DNA from: Lentisphaerae bacterium ADurb.Bin242
GTDB lineage: Bacteria; Verrucomicrobiota; Lentisphaeria; Victivallales; UBA1829
Reading direction: 5' to 3'
Assembly: GCA_002069785.1 (NCBI GenBank)
Contig: MWCA01000013.1
Coordinates: 1-64,000, forward strand
DNA: 64,000 nucleotides
Shown here: positions 28,856 through 38,564 of the stretch, one piece after another
Numbering within the stretch: position 1 is the first letter of the stretch
How the letters are laid out: each line of letters begins with the position of its first letter
Notes under the pieces: model-generated
The model's database searches: none
Told to the model about the DNA's origin: nothing
The model's input: the letters and a program-made list of their open reading frames with translations, nothing else
Made by a program: the position numbers and the translations under genes

Positions 28856-29890
28856 CTATCCGGAAACGGACGGATTCCCGTTCAGCTTCATCACAGATTC
28901 CCTTTTTACGAATACGCCCGGGACACGATACGTGCCGTCCGGGTCCTGCGGAAAATCGGGTTTTTCCCCGAGAAGAAGCCGGAAGGCGCACTGGCCGATC
29001 TGAATGTGACGTTCATCCACACTCGACAGGGGCACAATGGCGTCCTCTCCGGAAATGGTGAAACCGAATCCCGTCGTTGAAACATCCTCCGGCAGGCGGA
29101 GCCCTTTCCGGACGGCGAGACGCTGCACTTGCATGGCAAAGCCGTCGCCGATGCAGAAGAAGGCGGTCGGACGGGTTTTCGCCGGACGGTCCAGCATGGC
29201 GTCGACGTCCCGGATCGGATAATTATTGCAGATTATCCAGTTGAACTGCGGCTCGATTCCGCTCTCCCGCAATCCGGCCAGATAACCGTTGTATTTTTCG
29301 GTCATGTAATGCCAGTGCTGATATTCTCCGCAGACCAGCGCAATGCGGCGGTGTCCCATGGACGCAAGATACCGGACAATCTCCCGCGAGATGTCAAAAT
29401 TGTCCGATGAAACCGCGGGAAACTCCCCGTGGGACGTTTCATACACGTACACCAGTTTCAGGCCGTGCTGGCGGCAGAGCGCAGCCGTTTCCTCGCGCCG
29501 TCCATGGTCCGGCGTGATGCACAGCACCTGCCGGATCTGGTTGGAAAGGATGTCATCCACCACGGACGGGAGATCGGCGTCCGTATAGGTTTTCAGCGCG
29601 TAACTGGCATCGCTGGCGCCCTGAATCACCCCGGACAGCACCCGCAGGGCGCTGGGGGTCGAAGCAATGTCGGAAGCGGCATTGATGAGGGCGACCGTGC
29701 GGTTGATGCCGCTGCGCATCGCGGAGGCGAAGACATTCCGGCGGTAGCCCAGCTTGCGGGCGGCTTCGACGATGCGTTCCCGGGTTTCCGGCCGCAGCGT
29801 CTGCGCGCGGGGATGTCCGGACAGCGTGCGGGACACCGAACCGATATCCACGGCCGCCAGCCTGGCCACATCTTTGAGGGTCGCCGCCAT
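28856..29890 (-). CDS. LacI-family transcriptional regulator
   Basis: The 344-residue protein has an N-terminal LacI helix-turn-helix (T-L-K-D-V-A-R-L-A, then S-V-S-R-T-L-S-G) and the hinge G-Y-R-R-N. A periplasmic-binding-protein-like sensor domain follows (S-D-N-F-D-I-S, G-H-R-R-I-A-L-V-C-G). It probably represses the six-gene glycosidase/pseudopilin locus downstream and itself. The ATG at 29890 has AAGGAG about nine bases upstream and puts T-L-K-D at the usual place; the upstream ATG at 29917 lies inside a palindrome. Confidence 0.9.
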   Translation of the reverse strand: MAATLKDVARLAAVDIGSVSRTLSGHPRAQTLRPETRERIVEAARKLGYRRNVFASAMRSGINRTVALINAASDIASTPSALRVLSGVIQGASDASYALKTYTDADLPSVVDDILSNQIRQVLCITPDHGRREETAALCRQHGLKLVYVYETSHGEFPAVSSDNFDISREIVRYLASMGHRRIALVCGEYQHWHYMTEKYNGYLAGLRESGIEPQFNWIICNNYPIRDVDAMLDRPAKTRPTAFFCIGDGFAMQVQRLAVRKGLRLPEDVSTTGFGFTISGEDAIVPLSSVDERHIQIGQCAFRLLLGEKPDFPQDPDGTYRVPGVFVKRESVMKLNGNPSVSG

Positions 29891-29908
29891 TTTTCCGATT
29901 CTCCTTTT

Positions 29909-29922
29909 GACAAACATTTGTC
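29909..29922. promoter_or_regulatory. Candidate operator palindrome of the LacI gene
   Basis: GACAAA-CA-TTTGTC is a perfect 6-base inverted repeat between the lacI-type promoter and its start codon. A second copy of its half CATTTGTC lies 40 bases away at 29955-29962 and overlaps the -35 hexamer. Four helical turns between copies would suit looping or cooperative repression. It lacks the central CG of classical LacI-family sites, so the assignment is tentative. Confidence 0.4.
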
Positions 29923-29935
29923 TTGATACAATTTT

Positions 29936-29964
29936 ATTATATATAACTTTTTTCCATTTGTCAA
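29936..29964 (-). promoter_or_regulatory. Consensus sigma70 promoter of the LacI gene
   Basis: Read on the minus strand, TTGACA (29964-29959) and TATAAT (29941-29936) have an exact 17-base spacer. It is a perfect core promoter and drives the regulator and possibly the operon behind it. Confidence 0.72.
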
Positions 29965-30145
29965 TAGGTAAAAAAGAAGAAAAAAGAACTTTTTCAGGAT
30001 TTTATTGAAGCCAATCGTTTGGCACAATTTTTGGCTTTTTCTCCTTCCGTCCTTTTTCCGTTCCAAACCGCACCGGCGCCCGGGCCGTTTCATCCTTTTC
30101 CCGGCCGCATGTAAAAAAAAATTGCAGAAAAATCATTTTTTCTTT

Positions 30146-30168
30146 GCATGTCCCCCTTGACAACATGC
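30146..30168 (+). promoter_or_regulatory. Candidate GntR operator over the -35 box
   Basis: GCATGT (30146-30151) and ACATGC (30163-30168) form a perfect 6-base inverted repeat with 11 bases between. TTGACA at 30157-30162 lies inside it. A weaker -10 (TATTTA, 30180-30185) follows at 17 bases. The site is 45 bases before the GntR start, which suggests autoregulation. Confidence 0.42.
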
Positions 30169-30212
30169 GAAAGTTGTATTATTTATATAACAAGATTTCA
30201 AAAGGAGTGAAC

Positions 30213-31271
30213 ATGGCCGGTCATAAAACAATGCCTCTGACCACCTCGATCCGGAATTACCTTCTGCAGCGGATCGCCAAGGCGGGAACGGAACCGGAGC
30301 GTCTGCCCAGCGAAATGGAGCTCTGTGAAAAATTCGGGGTCAGCCGGATCACGGTCCGCCGCGCCATCGAGTCCCTGGAAACCATTCGCTACATCATCCG
30401 GATTCCGGGCCGCCAGGGCGCCTTCACGAATCCGGAGGTAGCGATGGCGGTCCCGCACATCGTCGGCATCCTCGGCGGCGACGGCACCCGCAACTATGTC
30501 AATGCTTCGACCGCCGAAATCCTGACCGGGTTCATGGAGGAAATGAAAGACGCCGACTGCGATTTTGAATTCATGATCCTGAATATCAACGGAAACCGGG
30601 ACGCCGCCCGGGAGATCGAAAACATGGCTCTCGACGGCCTGCTCTGGATCATGCCGGAGGAAAGCATGATCGGACAAATCGATTGCCTGATCCGGGAGGA
30701 ATATCCGGTGGTGACGCTCGGATCGATTTACAACTCCGCGTTTCCGCAGCCGAAGAAAAACACCATTTCCCGCAATTTCCGACATGTCGGCTTCCTCGCG
30801 GCGAAACAAATGCTGAAACTCCATCTCAAAAACGTTGCGAGGCTCGGCATCTACAACATCTCCGCCGAGGTTTTCCAAGATGAGATGCGGAAAAACGGAG
30901 CTTCTCTCACCCGGGATTATTTCATCGAGACCCCGGAAGAGATCACGGAAAAGCTTCCGGCCCTTTTATCCTCCCGGAAAGTGGACGCCGTCCTCAGCAA
31001 TGGAGGACTGGACCGGTACGAAAAGGTAATTCAGGTTCTCCGCCGGCGGGAAGACTGGAGCAGGCTCCCCCTGTTCTTCGACAATTACAGGCTGGAACGA
31101 AAATTGAAGGCCGGCTGTTCCGATCTGAAAATCGAACTCCTTCCGAAAACCCAATTTCTCAAAACCTACGGAAAAGCAGCCGGTCAATATATGAAAAAAC
31201 TGATTTCCGGGGAACTCAAGACGTTTGAATCCATCCAAATACCATCCCCAAAAGAAAAAGAAGGAGAATAA
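30213..31271 (+). CDS. GntR-family transcriptional regulator with LacI-type sensor domain
   Basis: The 352-residue product has a GntR winged helix at residues 5-75 ([22 protein letters not shown]). A periplasmic-binding-protein-like effector domain follows ([17 protein letters not shown]). This is the AraR-like combination that usually senses a sugar. The ATG at 30213 has AAAGGAG five bases upstream, which rules out the longer frame from 30144. The pseudopilin ATG lies five bases after its stop, so the two form an operon with the CBM9/TIM-barrel gene. Confidence 0.9.
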   Translation: MAGHKTMPLTTSIRNYLLQRIAKAGTEPERLPSEMELCEKFGVSRITVRRAIESLETIRYIIRIPGRQGAFTNPEVAMAVPHIVGILGGDGTRNYVNASTAEILTGFMEEMKDADCDFEFMILNINGNRDAAREIENMALDGLLWIMPEESMIGQIDCLIREEYPVVTLGSIYNSAFPQPKKNTISRNFRHVGFLAAKQMLKLHLKNVARLGIYNISAEVFQDEMRKNGASLTRDYFIETPEEITEKLPALLSSRKVDAVLSNGGLDRYEKVIQVLRRREDWSRLPLFFDNYRLERKLKAGCSDLKIELLPKTQFLKTYGKAAGQYMKKLISGELKTFESIQIPSPKEKEGE

Positions 31272-31275
31272 AAAG

Positions 31276-32016
31276 ATGATGTCCCGAAAGAAATTTACAC
31301 TGATCGAACTCCTGATTGTAATAGCGATCATCGCCATTCTGGCCGGAATGCTGCTGCCCGCCCTGAACAAGGCGCGCGGAATGGCGCAGTCCATTTCCTG
31401 TGTCAACAAACTCAAGCAGATGGGAAGCGCCTTTGCCATGTATACCGGCGACAACAAAGAGCAGCTGATGCCGTCCTGGGGAAAAAACCAATACAATGTG
31501 AGCCAGACCTGGATCATCCGCCTGTTCGATTATACCGGAGAGCAGAATCGGGAGGCCAGAGCCGCAGCCGCTTCTCCCACTACCGCATATTATGTCATAA
31601 AAATGCCCAAAATGTTCCTGTGCCCGACCATGACGAACTGCACGAAGCCGGATTATACTTCCCATTTGTGCTACGGGGCGAATCAGCAACTTTTGACGGT
31701 GGCGGTCCGGAACAACATCTCCTGTCCTCCAAAACTCTTTCAGGTGCCGTACCCGTCCGATCATCTGCTGGTGGCGGACATGGACGCTATCGGGGCATAC
31801 GAAATCAACGGTCATTATGTCGTCTCCGCCGCACTCATGTCCACCATCGATGCGGGCTTTTTCGTCCGTGCCGCGCACAACGGAAACACGAATGTGCTGT
31901 TCGTCGCCGGGAACGTGCGTTCGGTCCGCCGCCTCTCACTGGTCTCCGATTCGGGCGTGGCGCGTCTGCCGTGGAACAGCGATCTCATCAAGAATATTCT
32001 TCCGCCGAAATACTGA
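31276..32016 (+). CDS. PulG-like pseudopilin
   Basis: The 246-residue product has the leader M-M-S-R-K-K and the core [11 protein letters not shown] with Glu5. L-L-P-A-L-N-K-A-R follows. The C-terminal signature [15 protein letters not shown] keeps H, G and N but has Ala in place of the Asp of D-G. AAGGAG lies inside the GntR stop region, nine bases before the ATG at 31276 (31279 also possible). Expected fate: cleavage by prepilin peptidase and display on a type II-like pseudopilus or in the inner membrane. Confidence 0.85.
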   Translation: MMSRKKFTLIELLIVIAIIAILAGMLLPALNKARGMAQSISCVNKLKQMGSAFAMYTGDNKEQLMPSWGKNQYNVSQTWIIRLFDYTGEQNREARAAAASPTTAYYVIKMPKMFLCPTMTNCTKPDYTSHLCYGANQQLLTVAVRNNISCPPKLFQVPYPSDHLLVADMDAIGAYEINGHYVVSAALMSTIDAGFFVRAAHNGNTNVLFVAGNVRSVRRLSLVSDSGVARLPWNSDLIKNILPPKY

Positions 32017-32067
32017 ACCCGGTCCATTCGTTTTCTATTCATAATCCATCAGACCAAAGGAGACAGC

Positions 32068-35000
32068 ATGAAATTCAAAGGATTCATCACGGCGGCCGTG
32101 ACGGCCGCCACCCTGTGGAGCGCCGGAGCCGCCGAATACCCCGTTTACAAGATCGCCCGCGCGCCGGAAATCGACGGCAAACTGGACGATTATGCCTGGA
32201 AGCGCCTGCCCGAAGCCCGCGGCTTCATGCTGCTGGACAAGGCCAATTCCTATGTCACCACACGGCCTACCCGTTTTCAGATGGGATACAAGGACGATAT
32301 CCTCTACCTCGCAGTACGATGCACCGAACCCGATCCCAAATCGATCAAAGCGGTCGAAACCTACCGCGACGGCTGGACCTTCGACGACGCCATTGAAATG
32401 TTCTTTCTCCCGAAAGACGCTTCCAACTATATGCAGCTTCTGACCAATGCCAACGGCGCCCGCTGGGCGAAGCGTCAGAATGCCGAACGCGAAACCGAAC
32501 CCCCGACCGACTGGAAAGCCGCCTCCGGACGCACCCCGGACGGCTGGGTCCTCGAAATGGCGATCCCGCTCCGCCTCCTGGGCGCGAAGGACGTGGACGG
32601 CATGAAGTTCAATATCGCCCGGAACATCCCCGGCGATCCCGCCGGCAAGCACCAGTGCTGGGCGAAAGTCCTGCGGGGATTCGGCGACACGGCCCGTTTC
32701 GCCGTGCTGAAAAAACAGAACTCCAACGGCCCGGCGGATCCGGAACTCGAAAGCGCGGAGATCAACAAAACGTACGATCAGTTCCTCTATCTGGCACTGC
32801 TGGACATCGGGCGGGGCGGCAAGCGCTGGAAGGAAGTCGAAACCCGCTATTCTTCCGCGCCCGGATTCGACAAGGTCCGCGAACTTCAGCAGAAGATTGC
32901 AAAAACCTATACGGCTCTTCCGAAATCGGAACAGGAGATCGTTTACAACGAATGGCTCAAAACGGTCGCGACGGTCAGCAGGCCCCGGCGTTTTCTCGAA
33001 CTCAATCTCACGCAGAAAGGACTTTCCGACCTGAAATTCTTCGTCAACGGCAAGGCGATCGCCGTCGCGGACGGCCGCTGCCGTTTCTCCATCGCGGAAG
33101 GGGTGACCGCGCTCGCGCTTTCCGCGAAGGCCGGGGCCGATGCTTCCCTCCGGATTCATTCCGCCGAATTTCCCGTGCTGGACAAGCGCTGGGCCTGTTC
33201 CGGCAATGTGTCCGGGGACTGGACTTCCCCCGGTTTCGATGACCGTTCCTGGAAACCGATGTCCGCAACCCTTCCCGCCGGAAACGTCTATCTGCGGCAG
33301 TTCGTGATCTGGAACCAGCATCACGACGGACAGTTCCGCTGCATCAATCCGACGGTGCGCGTCTGGAATTTTTCGCTGGATTCGGTCGAACCGGTCTACC
33401 TGAGCCTCTATTCCCCCACCGGACAGAAAGTCGACCGCTATGACTTCACGTTCACCCTGCCCGACGGCTTCCGCCTTCTGGACATGGAGCCGGGCGCAAA
33501 GCGCAACCGTCTGAGCCTCGCCCCGGAGAAAGTCAAGACGGAGAAAGTTTCCAACGGGACCCGCTATACCCTCACCTACAAGGCGGACGACATCCATGAA
33601 TGGAAAACCGCCGATTCCATTCTCGGCATCTACAAAGACGGTTCGGGCAAGCCCGGCAACAAGGGAGCGATCCCTTACGCCCGCCTCATCAATAACAATG
33701 GGACGGAAATCGGAGGCGCCCTCCCCTACGAGCTTCTTCCGAAGGTCAACGGCCGCCGACTCAAAACCATGCTGATGTCCTTCTATATGGGCAGCATGCC
33801 GCAGGGACTCAGTCCGGAACTGACCGATGCGGTGGTGAAAGGAGCCATCGACGCCGGCGCGGATGTATTTGCCGTATACCCGTACAAATCGAAAGTGCCC
33901 GATTCCGTCCTTAAAAACGGCGGGATTCTGATGCTGGGGTATCTGAACCACCCGATCTGGGGTTCCAAGCTCCGCGACGGTGCGGTAACGCAGCTCTTCA
34001 AGGACCATCCGGAGCTCTTCTGCCTCTACTACAACGGAGAACGCAAGAGCGACCTGAACGAAAAAATCCTCGCCCACCAGCTCCAGATTCAGTTCTGCCC
34101 CTCGCTCATCACCGGCAAATACAAGGGCGAGTTCACTAAGGCGGTCCAGACGGATTACAAAAACTTCTTCTTCAAAGATTACCCGGACGCCAAATATGTG
34201 TTCCTCAACTGGGAGCAGGAGCCGTGGACCGGTTCGGTTTACACGAAAAGCACCAATCCGACTCAGGCCTACTGTTTCTGTCCGCTGTGCAAGGAGGCTT
34301 TCCGGAAATGGGCGAAGCTGCCCGCGGACGCCGACCTTTCCAACGAATCCATTTTCAAAAACCGCTATGAACAGTGGCGGACTTTCCGGTATTCCCAGGA
34401 CGCCGCCATGCACGCGATCGTGGTCAAGGCGATTCAGGACATGGGCAAGACGGTTTTCTTTTACTCCTGGAGCAACCATTTCGGCTATTGGGAGGCCGCA
34501 AAGGATATTCCCTACTACGTCTTCCTCGGGTGCCCCGGCAACGGCACGGCGGACCGCCGCCAGCAGATCGGCATGGATGAATATATGAAGTTCCACAAGG
34601 GCAAGCTCGGACGCCGCAATATGGCCGGACAGCGCTTCGTCTTCTTCCCGCAGACCTACGGCTGGAACACCGAACGGAAGGAGGGCTGGCTCCGGTTCAA
34701 CGTCATGTCCGACGACGGATACATTCAGCCGAAGACCTGGAAATGGGAGACGATCCGCATTCTCGCCACGCTTCAGGGCGGTTACGACCTCCAGAATCCG
34801 CTGGAGCTGGTCAGCGGCGTCAAGTATTATGTCGGGGAAGCCACGCGCATGATTGCCGGGTATGAGAAAATTTTCCATGACGGCGTCCGCAACGACAAGC
34901 TGGCCGAATCGAAGGACATCGCATATCCGGATCTTCTGGTGCTGGCGCTCGGCAAGGAACGTCTCGTGCTGCTTTTCAACGAGACCGACAAACCCAAAAC

Positions 35001-35136
35001 CGTGACAGTCCGGAATCTTTCGCTCCGGGGCGGGGAAAAAGCCAGAGCCTACTATGCGGACAAGACGTTCCCCGATGCCGCCGAATTCACCTTGACGATC
35101 CCGGCGAACGACGCCGAGGCGGTTCATATTCAATAA
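32068..35136 (+). CDS. Large secreted protein: CBM9-like domain plus TIM-barrel glycosidase-like domain
   Basis: The 1022-residue protein has a signal peptide (M-K-F-K-G-F-I-T ... S-A-G-A-A). Residues 25-220 are CBM9-like (E-I-D-G-K-L-D-D-Y-A-W, F-D-D-A-I-E-M-F-F). A helical linker and a beta-sandwich (about 300-420, D-W-T-S-P-G-F-D-D-R-S-W) follow. Residues 560-900 look like a barrel with N-W-E-Q-E-P-W near 714 and the loop C-F-C-P-L-C near 734. The C-terminus is a beta domain that often closes GH barrels (L-L-F-N-E-T-D). The domain order is opposite to that of the DUF4838-CBM9 protein at 25911-28706. It probably acts outside the cytoplasm on a complex glycan. AAAGGAG precedes the ATG. Confidence 0.72.
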   Translation: MKFKGFITAAVTAATLWSAGAAEYPVYKIARAPEIDGKLDDYAWKRLPEARGFMLLDKANSYVTTRPTRFQMGYKDDILYLAVRCTEPDPKSIKAVETYRDGWTFDDAIEMFFLPKDASNYMQLLTNANGARWAKRQNAERETEPPTDWKAASGRTPDGWVLEMAIPLRLLGAKDVDGMKFNIARNIPGDPAGKHQCWAKVLRGFGDTARFAVLKKQNSNGPADPELESAEINKTYDQFLYLALLDIGRGGKRWKEVETRYSSAPGFDKVRELQQKIAKTYTALPKSEQEIVYNEWLKTVATVSRPRRFLELNLTQKGLSDLKFFVNGKAIAVADGRCRFSIAEGVTALALSAKAGADASLRIHSAEFPVLDKRWACSGNVSGDWTSPGFDDRSWKPMSATLPAGNVYLRQFVIWNQHHDGQFRCINPTVRVWNFSLDSVEPVYLSLYSPTGQKVDRYDFTFTLPDGFRLLDMEPGAKRNRLSLAPEKVKTEKVSNGTRYTLTYKADDIHEWKTADSILGIYKDGSGKPGNKGAIPYARLINNNGTEIGGALPYELLPKVNGRRLKTMLMSFYMGSMPQGLSPELTDAVVKGAIDAGADVFAVYPYKSKVPDSVLKNGGILMLGYLNHPIWGSKLRDGAVTQLFKDHPELFCLYYNGERKSDLNEKILAHQLQIQFCPSLITGKYKGEFTKAVQTDYKNFFFKDYPDAKYVFLNWEQEPWTGSVYTKSTNPTQAYCFCPLCKEAFRKWAKLPADADLSNESIFKNRYEQWRTFRYSQDAAMHAIVVKAIQDMGKTVFFYSWSNHFGYWEAAKDIPYYVFLGCPGNGTADRRQQIGMDEYMKFHKGKLGRRNMAGQRFVFFPQTYGWNTERKEGWLRFNVMSDDGYIQPKTWKWETIRILATLQGGYDLQNPLELVSGVKYYVGEATRMIAGYEKIFHDGVRNDKLAESKDIAYPDLLVLALGKERLVLLFNETDKPKTVTVRNLSLRGGEKARAYYADKTFPDAAEFTLTIPANDAEAVHIQ

Positions 35137-35165
35137 AACGGTTCTCCAGAGAAAGGAAAACTCCC

Positions 35166-35726
35166 ATGATGAAAAAACTCGCTGTCGCTTTTGCCGCCCT
35201 CGCGGCGTGCTCGATCGGCTTTGCCGCCGAGGAGGTCGAAACCCTCGAAATCAAGAACGACAACTCCTTCGACCAGGTTGTCGGCTGGTGGTGTGAAAAT
35301 ACCGGCATGATGAAGCAGCGTCCCGGCGGCGTCATCGCCAAGGCGCCCGACGGACGTTCCGGTTCCTGCATGAAAATCGCCAACACGGAAACAGGGTTCG
35401 TCTCGCTCTATTCCCGCGCACTGATTCCCGCGGACCCCGCGGCGGACACCTTCAAAATGTCGGTTTACGTGAAAGGAAAAGGCAAGTTCCGGCTCGGGTT
35501 CTACACCTACGCGAAGGCGGATAAGAAATATATCAGCACCCATATGGAACCGGCAACCGAGGTGGACAGTCCGGAATGGGTCAAAAAGGACTATACGATC
35601 CCCGCTTCGAAACTCAAGGGGCCGGTGGGCTTTGTCCGGATCGCGATGGAACTCCAGCCCGGCGCGGCGGAATTGTATTTCGACGACTTCTCCGGCGTGA
35701 AGGAGACCGCTCTTCCCGCCAAGTAA
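35166..35726 (+). CDS. Small secreted carbohydrate-binding-like protein
   Basis: The 186-residue product has a signal peptide (M-M-K-K-L-A-V-A-F-A-A ... G-F-A-A). The mature part is one jelly-roll-like module: an early W-W, S-G-S-C-M-K-I in the middle, F-K-M-S-V-Y-V-K-G and the ending A-E-L-Y-F-D-D-F, typical of CBM4/9-like domains. No catalytic residues are apparent. It follows the CBM9/TIM-barrel gene by 29 bases and probably helps hold or recognise the substrate. Confidence 0.65.
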   Translation: MMKKLAVAFAALAACSIGFAAEEVETLEIKNDNSFDQVVGWWCENTGMMKQRPGGVIAKAPDGRSGSCMKIANTETGFVSLYSRALIPADPAADTFKMSVYVKGKGKFRLGFYTYAKADKKYISTHMEPATEVDSPEWVKKDYTIPASKLKGPVGFVRIAMELQPGAAELYFDDFSGVKETALPAK

Positions 35727-35769
35727 ACCCGGATTTCCGGACGGCCGCCTCGTTCCCGGGAACGGCCGT

Positions 35770-37140
35770 TCAGGAGACGACGACCGGTTCGATGTCCATC
35801 AGTCGGCAGAAATGCCGGAGCTCCCGCGAGATGTCGCCGTAAGCCAGGGAAAAATGATGCTCGAAGCCCTGTCCGATGATAACCTCCCGGAGCTTGTCGC
35901 AGCCGGCGTCGAACCGGATTTTCAGCGGATTGCCGCGCACGAACAGATCCGTGTCGATGCCATCGCCTGCCGCAATGAGCATGCGGAAGCCGGTGCCGTC
36001 GCGGATTTCGCCCAGCCGCGCCAGCGTAACGCGTCCGGCGCGGAGCGGAAATTCATTGGTCAGGCCCTTGACGTCGCCGCCGTCGATGATCGAACTTTTG
36101 CGGAGACTCGATTCATAGTTCTCCTTGCAGAGCCTGCACGGAGCCGCGCCACAATGCCACGCGACGCCGTAGTCGCCCTCGCAGACGATCAGGTCGCAGA
36201 AGAACGGCGCGTTTCCGGTCAGCTCCCGTTGAATTTGCATCAGGACCGCCCCGTAAACGTCGCCTTCGCACGCGGTCACGGTGTCGTTGTTGGTGAGCGT
36301 GCCGAGGGTGGAGCAGACGCCGATCCCGCAGAGTTCGTTCATGTTGACCTCGGGCCAGCAGCGCACGGCGAAGGTCCCTGCCCCGTATTTTTCCTTCATC
36401 TTCTGAACGGCGGTGTAAAACGCGGCGGATTTTTTCAGTTCGGTTTCATCCGGACCGTCGATCTTACGGCTTTCCGCGCGGATTCGAGCCAGCGCGGGCG
36501 CGATTTCCGCGTCGCCCAGGGCTTCCGCCGTCTTGACGACCTCCAGAAGCGTGATGTATTTGAGCTCGACGCCGAGTTTCTCCCGCAGCATCATTTCATC
36601 GCAGCCGGAAGTGTAGAACCCGGGCACGCGGCCTCCGATGACACCCAGCCGCAAAGTCCGGACGACCTTCGCCGCCTGAACGGAGCGGAAGACCGACGCC
36701 AGTTGCGAGGCCGCCTCGGCGGATTCCGTCGGAGCATGAACATGGAAGTAGGGAATGCGGAGCTTCCACAGGAAGTGGGAGTTCATGTTCGCCGCACAGA
36801 AGGAGTTCGCCTGAAGGCGTCCGCCGTTCGCGGGCGGCTCCGGCATCGACCACAGGATTACCGGGACTTTCAGGCGGTTGGCGATCAGCGGGACGATCGT
36901 GCCGAGGGAGAACGTCATGAACTGGCAGACGATCGCGTCCACCCGTTCCCCGGCGAAACGGTCCAGCATTTCCAGCGCCTCCGGCTCGAAGGCGATCATC
37001 TTCTCCCCGCCGACAACCGCCCAGTCCGGGGAAAGGTTTTTCATTGTTTTCAGCGCGTTTTTCCGTTTTTCCTCCAGGGAGGGATTCATCCAGCTTCCCT
37101 TGGTCAAAGGGAGATATCCGATCTTCCATTTTGCATTCAT
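35770..37140 (-). CDS. L-fucose/L-arabinose isomerase-family protein
   Basis: The 456-residue protein has the layout of the fucose isomerase superfamily: an N-terminal Rossmann-like part (V-D-A-I-V-C-Q-F, V-P-V-I-L-W), a mid segment R-L-G-V-I-G-G, and a C-terminal metal/substrate region with A-V-R-C-W-P-E, C-E-G-D near 290 and D-G-G-D. Related proteins interconvert aldoses and ketoses with a divalent metal; the exact sugar is unknown. It follows the GH4 gene by 17 bases in the AraC-controlled operon, so it may process the sugar released there. Confidence 0.72.
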   Translation of the reverse strand: MNAKWKIGYLPLTKGSWMNPSLEEKRKNALKTMKNLSPDWAVVGGEKMIAFEPEALEMLDRFAGERVDAIVCQFMTFSLGTIVPLIANRLKVPVILWSMPEPPANGGRLQANSFCAANMNSHFLWKLRIPYFHVHAPTESAEAASQLASVFRSVQAAKVVRTLRLGVIGGRVPGFYTSGCDEMMLREKLGVELKYITLLEVVKTAEALGDAEIAPALARIRAESRKIDGPDETELKKSAAFYTAVQKMKEKYGAGTFAVRCWPEVNMNELCGIGVCSTLGTLTNNDTVTACEGDVYGAVLMQIQRELTGNAPFFCDLIVCEGDYGVAWHCGAAPCRLCKENYESSLRKSSIIDGGDVKGLTNEFPLRAGRVTLARLGEIRDGTGFRMLIAAGDGIDTDLFVRGNPLKIRFDAGCDKLREVIIGQGFEHHFSLAYGDISRELRHFCRLMDIEPVVVS

Positions 37141-37157
37141 CTTGAATCCTTTTTCAT

Positions 37158-38519
37158 TTATTCTTTTTGAGAGAAGCGCGGATCGATCTGGTCTTTCAGC
37201 GCTTCGAAAAGTTCATCGGTCATAGACTGAATTTCGTCCAGCCCCAGCACCGCGGATGTCAGGGGGTCCGCGGCAATCGCGTGGAAAATGTCCCGGCGGC
37301 TTCCGCTCAACGCCCCCTGTGCGCCCAGAATCTGAACATTGATCATCGCACGGTTCAGCGCGGCCAGATGTTCCGGATAGTTTTCGATCCGGGCCGGAAA
37401 AATACCCGCGCCCGTCACCAGGCACGGCACCTCGACGCAGGCGCCCGGCGGGAGTGTCGGAATGAGGCCGCGGTTCATCACGTTCAGGTTGGCTTCCAGG
37501 GGGGTATTTTTCTCCATGGCGGCGATCAGTTGAGGCGCGTATTCATGGCCCGGGGTCAAGTCGAAGTCTTTCCGTCCTTCCAGATACGCCTGACTCTCCT
37601 TTTCATTTTTGATCTGGAGCAGGCGGCAGGTTTCCAAGGATGCACCCGGCACCCCGGCTGCGACCGGACGCCACGCAACGGGATCGTCCCCTTTTGCGGA
37701 AACGGTTACGGAACAGTATTTTTCCAGAAGGTCGGTCCGTTTGCGGAAATACGGAACATATTCGCTGCCGTGTCCGCTGCCTTCCGTGGGAAAATAGCCG
37801 AAATGACGGAGCATCTCGAACCGGACCTTTTCCTGATGATAGATTTCCGGATCGTCCAAACACTTCCGCAGTTCGGGATACAGGTCCCGGCCGTCGGCCT
37901 CGAGCTTGAGCATAAACGCCTGATGGTTCACGCCCGCCGCGCAATAATGCAGTTTTTCGTACGGAATTTTCAGCCATTCCGCGATCCGGCGGGAAGTCCC
38001 CTGAACGCTATGGCAGAGTCCGAACACCCGGACGGTTTTCGCCCGGCCGGACAGCGCGATCGTGTTCATCGACATCGGGTTCACATAGTTCAGGAGCATG
38101 GCTCCGGGGCAGACCTCCTCCATCGCGTCGAGCACTTCCAGAAGGGCTTTCAACGTGCGCAGACCCCGGAAGACGCCGCCCGGATTGAGCGTGTCGCCCA
38201 CGACCTGTTTCACGCCGTATTTTGCCGGAATTTCATATTCCAGCTTCTGGTGTTCGAGCGTGCCGCAGCGGAAAATCGTGATCACGTAATCGGCCCCCTT
38301 CAAAGCGGTCCGCAGCTCGGTGGTCTCTTCGGGATCGAACGGAACGCCGAGCTTTTTCGCGAGTTTTTTCATGACGCGGCAGGAGCGGTCCAGACGCGCC
38401 GCATCGATGTCCATCATGGAATATTGACACTTCCCGGTCGTTTCGTCCAGCAGGAGGTCCCGGATGATGCCCTGTGTAAAAATGACGCCCCCGGCGCCGA
38501 TCAAAACGATTTTTTTCAT
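37158..38519 (-). CDS. GH4-family alpha-galactosidase/alpha-glucuronidase-type enzyme
   Basis: The 453-residue cytoplasmic enzyme has the GH4 layout. An N-terminal NAD-binding motif (I-V-L-I-G-A-G-G) is followed by D-I-D, N-Y-V-N-P-M near 148, the metal-site C-H-S near 173 and G-V-N-H near 201. GH4 enzymes use NAD+ and Mn2+ in a redox-elimination mechanism and accept alpha- or beta-glycosides. C-H-S with G-V-N-H points to the MelA-like (galactosidase/glucuronidase) branch rather than the 6-phospho-glucosidase branch. It is the promoter-proximal gene of an operon with the isomerase, divergent from the AraC gene. Confidence 0.85.
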   Translation of the reverse strand: MKKIVLIGAGGVIFTQGIIRDLLLDETTGKCQYSMMDIDAARLDRSCRVMKKLAKKLGVPFDPEETTELRTALKGADYVITIFRCGTLEHQKLEYEIPAKYGVKQVVGDTLNPGGVFRGLRTLKALLEVLDAMEEVCPGAMLLNYVNPMSMNTIALSGRAKTVRVFGLCHSVQGTSRRIAEWLKIPYEKLHYCAAGVNHQAFMLKLEADGRDLYPELRKCLDDPEIYHQEKVRFEMLRHFGYFPTEGSGHGSEYVPYFRKRTDLLEKYCSVTVSAKGDDPVAWRPVAAGVPGASLETCRLLQIKNEKESQAYLEGRKDFDLTPGHEYAPQLIAAMEKNTPLEANLNVMNRGLIPTLPPGACVEVPCLVTGAGIFPARIENYPEHLAALNRAMINVQILGAQGALSGSRRDIFHAIAADPLTSAVLGLDEIQSMTDELFEALKDQIDPRFSQKE

Positions 38520-38564
38520 GACAGTTCACTTCTCCCGATTGCATTTTTGCTGACTCTGAAATAT

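Noticed and set aside
32035-35133. Open frame of 1032 codons on the minus strand, opposite the CBM9/TIM-barrel gene
   Set aside because: It is an antisense shadow caused by GC-rich codon use; the plus-strand frame has a signal peptide, ribosome binding site and recognisable domains.
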